DNA from: Candidatus Omnitrophota bacterium
GTDB taxonomy: Bacteria; Omnitrophota; Gorgyraeia; Gygaellales; Profunditerraquicolaceae
Assembly (NCBI GenBank): GCA_028717045.1
Contig: JAQUON010000003.1
Location: 1-28,050 of the forward strand
Length of the DNA: 28,050 bases
Reading direction: 5' to 3'
The notes under the pieces are model-generated. The model did not search any database and was not told the DNA's origin. It was given only the letters and a program-made list of their open reading frames with translations. A program made the translations under genes and the position numbers. Each line of letters begins with the position of its first letter. Within the stretch, counting starts at the first letter, position 1. Positions 22,138 to 28,050 of this stretch are shown here, in pieces.

Positions 22138-23505
22138 ATGTATCAACAAATATATAAAAAATTAATTTCACCGATTCATGAAAACATATTTAAAAGAAGT
22201 AAATTTTTAAATTACCTTGGCTTCTTAGAAGAAAGCCAATGGTGGCCCAGAGACAAGCTGCTTAACTTTCAGTGGAAAGAATTACAAAAACTTTTGAAAC
22301 ATAGTTACGAGCAGACCCCCTACTGGTGTGATATCTTTAAAAAACTAAAAATAAAGCCTGAAGACATAAAAAATTACTCTGATTTTCAAAAATTACCTAT
22401 TATTGAAAAACAGGATATACGCAAGAACAAGAAATCAATGGTTGCCCGTAATTATGCGGGTAAAACTTTTACTAAATCAACAAGCGGTTCAACCGGAATG
22501 CCGCTAGAATTGGACTATACCTCAGACAGCTACGATTGGAGAATGGCTGTTTCAAAAAGAGGCTACAGTTGGGCGGGTTGCGAAGATGGGAAAAAACAGG
22601 CTTATTTTTGGGGGGTTTCCCTGAACCAGGAGTCAGTATGGAAAAAATACAAAGAAGCCATATATCAGACAGTATTGCGGCAAAAGTATATTAATTGTTA
22701 TGATTTTACGGAAGAAAAGATGAGATTTACTTTAGATGACCTCAATAAATTTAAGCCGGAAATAATAATCGGGTATGTAAACCCGTTGTATAATTTTGCA
22801 AAATATATCAAAAATCTTGGGTCAATAAAATTCAAGCCTAAGGCCGTTATCGCCGCAGCAGAAAAGCTTTATCAGGCCCAGAGAGAAACCATAAATAATG
22901 AATTTGATTGCCCCGTATTTAATACTTACGGTAGCAGAGAATTTATGCTAATTGCTTCAGAGTGCCCTGAACATAAGGGCTTACATGTCAACATAGAGAA
23001 TCTTTTTGTTGAGATAATAAAAGAGGACGGTTCTGCGGCCGGACCGGGAGAAACAGGCGACATTGTCATAACTGATTTACATAATTACGGAATGCCGTTT
23101 ATCCGCTATCGGATAGGGGATATGGCAGTGGCTTCTGATAAGCAGTGCCCTTGCGGCAGGAAGCTACCACTGCTTGAAGATGTGGTAGGCAGGACCCTTG
23201 ATATTATCAAAACCCCTGATGGCAGGTTCGTGCCAGGAGAATTTTTTGCGAGATTATTCAGGGAATTCGGTGAAATAAAGCAGTTTCAGGTTATACAGAA
23301 CCAGCTAGAAACTGTTAAAATAAAAATCATTAAAGAAAGAGAAATTTCTCCTGAAAAGATTGAGTTTATAAGGAAGGGGCTTTCTGAAGTGCTCGGTAAA
23401 AATGTTTTAGTTGATATGGAATTTGTTGAAACGATTCCTTTAACTAAAGCCGGAAAATACAGGGTTACCGTATCAAACCTTCCTGCCGAGCCGATATTAA
23501 AATAA
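22138..23505 (+). CDS. CapK/PaaK-type adenylate-forming enzyme, paralog 1
   Basis: This is a member of the phenylacetate-CoA ligase-like AMP-binding family found in capsule loci (CapK). It activates a carboxylate with ATP, presumably for modifying the polysaccharide; the substrate is unknown. The 455 residues contain the ATP-binding loop STSGSTGMP at about 115, YGSREFMLIASEC, the GETGDIVITDL segment, MPFIRYRIGD, a CPCGR zinc-like motif and, in the C-terminal subdomain, TKAGKYR with the conserved Lys. No good Shine-Dalgarno sequence precedes the ATG. From here on codon choice is clearly more AT-rich. Two homologous genes follow directly. Confidence 0.87.
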   Translation: MYQQIYKKLISPIHENIFKRSKFLNYLGFLEESQWWPRDKLLNFQWKELQKLLKHSYEQTPYWCDIFKKLKIKPEDIKNYSDFQKLPIIEKQDIRKNKKSMVARNYAGKTFTKSTSGSTGMPLELDYTSDSYDWRMAVSKRGYSWAGCEDGKKQAYFWGVSLNQESVWKKYKEAIYQTVLRQKYINCYDFTEEKMRFTLDDLNKFKPEIIIGYVNPLYNFAKYIKNLGSIKFKPKAVIAAAEKLYQAQRETINNEFDCPVFNTYGSREFMLIASECPEHKGLHVNIENLFVEIIKEDGSAAGPGETGDIVITDLHNYGMPFIRYRIGDMAVASDKQCPCGRKLPLLEDVVGRTLDIIKTPDGRFVPGEFFARLFREFGEIKQFQVIQNQLETVKIKIIKEREISPEKIEFIRKGLSEVLGKNVLVDMEFVETIPLTKAGKYRVTVSNLPAEPILK

Positions 23506-23510
23506 TTCTT

Positions 23511-24758
23511 ATGAAATCATTATCAAATTTATATGATACCGGGATCCTTTTATCTAAGAATTCACTGAAATATGCCTATTCCCTGATACCCCTCAAGTGG
23601 CGATTAGGGAAAAAATTCTTTCGAGAACTAGAATTCTTGGAAAAATCTCAATGGTGGTCGGTGCAGGAGCTTGAGCAATACCAAAACGATCAACTTAGGA
23701 AATTAGTAGAACATGCTTATAACAACGTGCCATATTATAATCGCTTATTTAGAGATAATAGATTATCTTATTCAGACATAAGAACTATTCATGATTTACC
23801 GAAAATCCCGCTTTTGCATAAGGAAACGGTAAAGAATAACTTATCTCTGTTTAAGGCCACAAATTTCAAGCCTAATCAAATGGTTAAATTGAATACGAGC
23901 GGCACAACAGGAGAGCCGCTTATATTTTATTATAATAGGCGAATGCGTATGCTGGGGTTTAACGGAACTTTTCTTTGGAGGCATTATGGCTGGGGAGGGC
24001 ATAAAGTAGGGGAGCGCCGGGCAACTTTATCATGCTGGACAATAAAAGGAAACAGGAATTTTATCTATAATCCCGTTAATAGGCTGCTTGTACTTTCTGC
24101 TTATACCCTAAAACACGAGAATGCAGAAAAATACGCAGATAAGATGGCAAAATACCAAATTGAATATTTAGATGGGTATCCCAGCTCTATTGAGCTGCTC
24201 ACCTCTTTTTTAAAAGAAAAAGGCTTGAAGAAACCGCCTGTTCAATTAAGGGCAATTTTTTGTTGGGCTGAATATTTATATGATTGGCAGCGAAAAAACA
24301 TAGAGACCTTCTGGGGATGCAAATGTTTTGACCGATATGGGTTAAATGAAAGAGTAATTTGGGGACTAGAGTGCGAAAAGCATGAAGGCCTGCATTTAAT
24401 TTCTGAATTTGGAATAACCGAGTTTATGAATGACGATAGCGATAAACAATTTAAAAGAATAATTGCTACAAGCTTAACAAATTATGCAATGCCTTTTATC
24501 AGATACGAAACCGGAGATGTCGGGAGGCTTCTTGAAAATAAATGCAGTTGTGGCAGGAATTTTCCTCTATTTGAGTTAGGTGGTGGAAGAAAAAGAAATT
24601 TCGCTATAGACAAGGACGGTTCATACATTCCTATAGCCAACATAGATATACCGAATGTAAGCGACCATGTCTCACAGTTTCAGTTTATGCAGAATAAGAA
24701 GGGGTCACTTACTCTTAGTATAATAAAAAAGTCAACGTTTCAAGATAACGATCTTTAA
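23511..24758 (+). CDS. CapK/PaaK-type adenylate-forming enzyme, paralog 2, cut by in-frame stop
   Basis: It has the same family features: NTSGTTGEP loop, YGLNERVIWGLEC, MPFIRYETGD and CSCGRNFP. The usual GETGEIV segment is missing (MNDDSDKQFK instead). The frame ends at TAA 24756-24758, but the same frame continues without shift for 43 codons of homologous C-terminal domain to TGA at 24888-24890, which overlaps the next ATG as ATGA. Ungapped alignment with paralog 3 puts the TAA opposite CAA (Gln, 26093-26095), so one C-to-T change explains it. The product lacks the C-terminal subdomain and its conserved Lys, and is probably inactive unless the stop is read through. The start is five bases after paralog 1. 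Confidence 0.82.
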   Translation: MKSLSNLYDTGILLSKNSLKYAYSLIPLKWRLGKKFFRELEFLEKSQWWSVQELEQYQNDQLRKLVEHAYNNVPYYNRLFRDNRLSYSDIRTIHDLPKIPLLHKETVKNNLSLFKATNFKPNQMVKLNTSGTTGEPLIFYYNRRMRMLGFNGTFLWRHYGWGGHKVGERRATLSCWTIKGNRNFIYNPVNRLLVLSAYTLKHENAEKYADKMAKYQIEYLDGYPSSIELLTSFLKEKGLKKPPVQLRAIFCWAEYLYDWQRKNIETFWGCKCFDRYGLNERVIWGLECEKHEGLHLISEFGITEFMNDDSDKQFKRIIATSLTNYAMPFIRYETGDVGRLLENKCSCGRNFPLFELGGGRKRNFAIDKDGSYIPIANIDIPNVSDHVSQFQFMQNKKGSLTLSIIKKSTFQDNDL

Positions 24759-24890
24759 AAAATAAACAAAAAATTATTAGAAAAATTCGGCAGTAATATG
24801 GAGATAGATATACGATTTACGGATTCTGTAAACAAAACTACTAACCAAAAAACCCCTATTTTCATTCAAAATATGGAAGGATTTAAATGA
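24759..24890 (+). pseudogene. Detached C-terminal part of paralog 2
   Basis: The 43 codons following the TAA encode KINKKLLEKFGSN, MEIDIRF and KTTNQKTPIF, aligning with the C-terminal subdomain of paralogs 1 and 3, including a Lys at the TKAGKY position. No own start signal is apparent. The ATGA overlap with paralog 3 shows that this was once the natural end of the gene. Confidence 0.75.
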
Positions 24891-26230
24891 AAAATTTATA
24901 CGATTTATATAGTTATTGTTCTTCAAGAATTAGATTTAGAAAGAATTATAGTTTTGTTTTAAAAAGCCAGTGGTTTTCGCGGGAAGAAATAGAGAGATAT
25001 CAAAATAATCGCTTATCCGGCATTGTTAAACATGCATATAAAACGGTACCATATTACAGAAAAATCCTTGAAGAGAATAAAATTGATCCTAAACAAATAC
25101 AATCCTTAGCCGATTTATCGTTATTGCCTATCACAAACAAAACATTAGTCAAAGAGAATTTTGATGATTTTAAATCAAGCGATTATAAAATATTCAATCC
25201 GATTATTCATAATACAAGCGGATCAACTGGTAAACCATTAAAAATACTGATTGATAGGCAAGTGGAATCTCTCGGAGATGCCTTAGTATGGAGGCATTAC
25301 AATTGGTCCGGTTATATTGCTCCTGAAAAAATAGCTTACCTTAGGATGCCTTTTGGCTATCGTAAAGGCCTAATTGACTCAAAAACACTATATTCGCTTG
25401 ATCGAACTAAACAAATTATGAAAATCAATTCTGCCTTGCTAAATAAAAATACATTAAAAGAAATTTCCGAGTTATTAATAAAATTCGGACCAAGCCATAT
25501 CATTACATACCCTTCATTAATAACTGTTCTGGGTAAATTTTTAAAAGAAAATAGAAAATTCAAAATTAGACTGGAATCGGTAATTGCGGGAGGAGAAAAG
25601 CTTTATCCTTTTCAACGAGAATTGATAAAAGATGTGTTTGAATGCCCAGCCTTTGATTATTATGGACAATGGGAATATGTTGTATTTGGTTCTGAATGCG
25701 AACATCATAATTTACACGTAAATCATGAATTGGGTATAACGGAAATTATAAAAGAGGGAAAGCAATGTAAACCGGGAGAAACCGGTGAGATTGTTGGAAC
25801 CGGATTTAATAATTATTCTATGCCATTAATCCGTTATGCTACTGGTGATTATGCTTTTTTAAAAAACGAATTTTGTCGATGTAACAGACAAATGCCTATT
25901 ATCGAAATAGTCGGATCGAGAGAAAAAGATCTGATTATCACTAAATCAGGAATATTTATTATGATGTCGGGCTTACCCTTACAATTAGGGTTAGATTATA
26001 ACAAAATAAAACAAATTCAATTTTACCAAGATTCTAAAGAAAATTTAATTGTGAGGATAGTTCGAGGTAATAATTTTATAGATTCCGACATACAAACAAT
26101 CCAAAATGGAATTAAAGACTATCTATTAAATTCAATTAATATCAGCCTTGAATTTGTTACCGATATTCCACGTACCAATAGCGGAAAATATAAATATGTA
26201 GACTCTAAGATACCGGTTGATTTCAGTTAG
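24887..26230 (+). CDS. CapK/PaaK-type adenylate-forming enzyme, paralog 3
   Basis: It is the third tandem copy, with 447 residues: NTSGSTGKP loop at about 109, YGQWEYVVFGSEC, GETGEIVGTGF, MPLIRYATGD, and a C-terminal TNSGKYKY with the conserved Lys. The zinc-like motif is altered to CRCNR. It appears complete and may be active. GGAAGGA precedes the ATG, which overlaps the remnant of paralog 2 by four bases. The three copies share layout but differ strongly in sequence, which suggests different substrates rather than recent duplication. Confidence 0.87.
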   Translation: MKNLYDLYSYCSSRIRFRKNYSFVLKSQWFSREEIERYQNNRLSGIVKHAYKTVPYYRKILEENKIDPKQIQSLADLSLLPITNKTLVKENFDDFKSSDYKIFNPIIHNTSGSTGKPLKILIDRQVESLGDALVWRHYNWSGYIAPEKIAYLRMPFGYRKGLIDSKTLYSLDRTKQIMKINSALLNKNTLKEISELLIKFGPSHIITYPSLITVLGKFLKENRKFKIRLESVIAGGEKLYPFQRELIKDVFECPAFDYYGQWEYVVFGSECEHHNLHVNHELGITEIIKEGKQCKPGETGEIVGTGFNNYSMPLIRYATGDYAFLKNEFCRCNRQMPIIEIVGSREKDLIITKSGIFIMMSGLPLQLGLDYNKIKQIQFYQDSKENLIVRIVRGNNFIDSDIQTIQNGIKDYLLNSINISLEFVTDIPRTNSGKYKYVDSKIPVDFS

Positions 26231-26233
26231 TAT

Positions 26234-26878
26234 ATGAAAGAGAATTTATTTATCTATCCAAGTAAAATAGAAGATTATTATAGAAAATTTGGATTAAATT
26301 CATTATTGAAAAAAATATTTTTCAAGATGATGTCTCCTTTTTTCATATATTATGAAACAATTACTTTCAGCAGGGAGCTATCTTTAACTCAAAAGGAAAT
26401 AACGCCAAAAATAAAGGTTGATATAGGCACCTTGCTACCTCAGGATTTGAAATCGCTAAAGAAAATGACGAAAAAACAAGATTCTGTAAATACGAAATTG
26501 CAATCGGGTGAGATTTGCTTTGTGGCTAAACATAATGAAAAAATTATAGGATATATGTGGGCAGCATTGGGACCCCAGATTGTTAATTATGTCCCAGAAA
26601 GGGTTTATTTAGCTAAAAGCGAGGCCTATATACATGCGGCAAAAGTAGCTCCTGATTATAGAGGTAAAGGTATCTTCCCCGCAATTCTTAATTACATTTG
26701 TTCTTCTCTTAAAGAAAAGGGATACCATAAAATAATAGCAAAAGTTTATTCTGATAATGCTGCCTCTATCAAAAGTTTTCTTAAGGCTGGATTTTTAACA
26801 ATTGAAAAAGTCAAACACCTTGGTTTGTTTTTTGATAAAAAGGTTTTTTATACTATAAAACCAATAAAAAATAATTAA
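26234..26878 (+). CDS. GNAT family N-acetyltransferase
   Basis: The 214 residues hold a GNAT fold in the C-terminal two thirds: VAKHNEKIIGYMW (strand pair), the acetyl-CoA loop VAPDYRGKGIFP at about 137-148, and NAASIKSFLKAGF, the usual end motif. An extra N-terminal 75 residues with a hydrophobic patch (IFFKMMSPFFIYY) are not typical and may contact the membrane or a partner. The gap to paralog 3 is three bases. Context suggests acyl transfer to a sugar or amino group in EPS building; the substrate is unknown. Confidence 0.82.
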   Translation: MKENLFIYPSKIEDYYRKFGLNSLLKKIFFKMMSPFFIYYETITFSRELSLTQKEITPKIKVDIGTLLPQDLKSLKKMTKKQDSVNTKLQSGEICFVAKHNEKIIGYMWAALGPQIVNYVPERVYLAKSEAYIHAAKVAPDYRGKGIFPAILNYICSSLKEKGYHKIIAKVYSDNAASIKSFLKAGFLTIEKVKHLGLFFDKKVFYTIKPIKNN

Positions 26879-26891
26879 AAGAAAAATATAT

Positions 26892-28050
26892 ATGCATGAT
26901 AAGAACCGAACCCCCTGCGTTGTTTTAGGCCTTGGAGTAAACGGCCTTGGCGTTGTAAGAAGCCTGGGAAGAGAGCACACACGCGTAATAGGCATATATA
27001 CCCGGAAAGGGGAGCTCGGCAGACACAGCAGGTATTGTAAAGCTATAAAATTCCCTCTACTTGAGAAAAATAGCCAGGAGTTTTTGGATAAACTATGCAA
27101 CTTGGGAAGTAGCCTTGGTAAAGCAGTAATTTTCTCCACTAATGATAAATACGTCCAATTTGTCTCTGATTTCCGGGACAAGCTATCTGAATACTTCTTA
27201 ATGAATCTACCTGAAAAAGACATTGTTGCAAAGATGAATTCCAAAGACGGGATAAGAGAATTGGCCCAGGCATGCGGAGTGACAATACCCCAAACAAAGC
27301 AAATTAATTCAAAAGCTGATCTTGAGCATGTAAATAAACATTTTAATTTCCCCGTGCTTATTAAGCCATTCAAAACTTACAATAATGAATACTTTAAAGG
27401 AAAGAAAAATCTAATAGTGCAATCTCCTAAAAAACTAACTAGCATATATGAGTCCGCCACAGGCTTGTTTTCTACTTCTTTGGCCCAGGAGATAATACGA
27501 GGAGGCGACAATCATATTATAATGCCATCTTTCTATTTTGATAAAGAATCGCGCCCTCTTGCTTCTTGCACTACCAGAAAAGTTCGTCAGTATCTGCCTG
27601 ATTATGGCATAGCCTGTTATCTGAAGACAGAAGAAGTGCCAAAAGCCGAAGAAATAGCGTTGTCATTTTTACAAAAATTAAAATTTAAAGGAATTGTGCT
27701 TTTAGAATTCGCTGAATCAGTTAAAACAGGTGACTATTATTTATTGGAAGCGAACTTAAGGTCATGTTACGTAAATCAATTATTTAGCGATTGCGGTATA
27801 AATTTTTCTTATATTAATTATCTCTACTTAACAGATCCTTCTTTATTACAGGGCCTCAAATTCAAACAAAAGAATGGGATATATTGGATAGATTTCCTTA
27901 GGGACTTGGCTTCATTTAGTAGAAAACATAAACAGAAAAAAATAACATTTTTTCACTGGTTAAAAACCGCGCTAAAAGCCCGGTCATTTGCAATTTTTGC
28001 CTTTGATGATCTACTGCCGGCTTTTGTATCTCTTTTCCTATTTATAAGAG
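26892..28050 (+). CDS. ATP-grasp enzyme (carboxylate-amine ligase-like), 3' end beyond the window
   Basis: The frame stays open from ATG 26892 to the window end (386 codons), so it lacks a stop here. The N-terminus has a nucleotide-fold-like start (PCVVLGLGVNGLGVVRSLG); FPVLIKPF is the first ATP-grasp Lys strand, and LLEANLRSCYVNQLF is the metal-binding end motif (Glu, Asn, Arg). Such proteins ligate a carboxylate to an amine, or modify sugars, in polysaccharide loci. The last 60 residues become hydrophobic and basic, perhaps membrane-associated. The gene follows the GNAT gene after 13 bases. The specific reaction is unknown. Confidence 0.85.
   Translation, partial: MHDKNRTPCVVLGLGVNGLGVVRSLGREHTRVIGIYTRKGELGRHSRYCKAIKFPLLEKNSQEFLDKLCNLGSSLGKAVIFSTNDKYVQFVSDFRDKLSEYFLMNLPEKDIVAKMNSKDGIRELAQACGVTIPQTKQINSKADLEHVNKHFNFPVLIKPFKTYNNEYFKGKKNLIVQSPKKLTSIYESATGLFSTSLAQEIIRGGDNHIIMPSFYFDKESRPLASCTTRKVRQYLPDYGIACYLKTEEVPKAEEIALSFLQKLKFKGIVLLEFAESVKTGDYYLLEANLRSCYVNQLFSDCGINFSYINYLYLTDPSLLQGLKFKQKNGIYWIDFLRDLASFSRKHKQKKITFFHWLKTALKARSFAIFAFDDLLPAFVSLFLFIR

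Overview
ORGANISM. The window reads as a bacterial chromosome segment from a Gram-negative-type cell: an outer-membrane beta-barrel porin ending in Phe, a lipoprotein, and a Wza/Wzz-type polysaccharide export operon. All recognised genes lie on the + strand. The gene mix (PilZ-PilT fusion, GH57 glucanase, a four-helix-bundle protein of the 23S rRNA intervening-sequence family, an exosortase-type EPS locus) and the dense short-period intergenic repeats suggest an uncultured lineage such as Omnitrophota. That placement is inference; no rRNA gene is present to test it. LAYOUT. (1) 1-8756, housekeeping: panB (5' end cut off), a membrane-anchored unknown, a PilZ-PilT ATPase, glycyl-tRNA synthetase, pyruvate phosphate dikinase, a region-1.1-less sigma-70 factor overlapping apt. 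(2) 8757-11266: a lone tRNA-Arg(CCU) between two large palindromic repeats, a lipoprotein, and a porin with a strong promoter, a structured 5' leader and a Rho-independent terminator. (3) 11291-16035: a repeat-bounded element carrying the four-helix-bundle gene, a GH57 alpha-glucan enzyme, then a promoter-led operon with a membrane-anchored beta-sandwich-like protein, a ParA ATPase fused to a CBM48 glycogen-binding domain, a basic-tailed beta-barrel protein and a small membrane protein. (4) 16075-16888: a terminator, a palindromic operator and an HTH-Doc toxin-antitoxin pair. (5) 17108-28050: a sigma-54-like promoter followed by an EPS locus: HTH regulator, Wza-like export protein, Wzz-like chain-length protein, ExeA-like AAA ATPase, CpsD-like tyrosine kinase, a coiled-coil membrane protein, three tandem CapK/PaaK-type adenylating enzymes (the middle one cut by an in-frame stop), a GNAT acetyltransferase and an ATP-grasp enzyme running off the window. 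From about 22.1 kb on the DNA is visibly more AT-rich. HOW IT FITS. Region 3 looks like alpha-glucan metabolism plus a possible system for positioning glycogen. Region 5 looks like export and decoration of a polysaccharide. THE UNUSUAL LAYER. Intergenic spaces are filled with several families of imperfect repeats that nearly all share a 7-bp period although their heptamers differ. The two largest families are palindromic. Elements often end directly against Shine-Dalgarno sequences, supply stop codons or a -35 box, are read in frame inside two proteins, and in one case enclose a complete gene between inverted arms. This repeat system and the ParA-CBM48 fusion are the most novel-looking contents.
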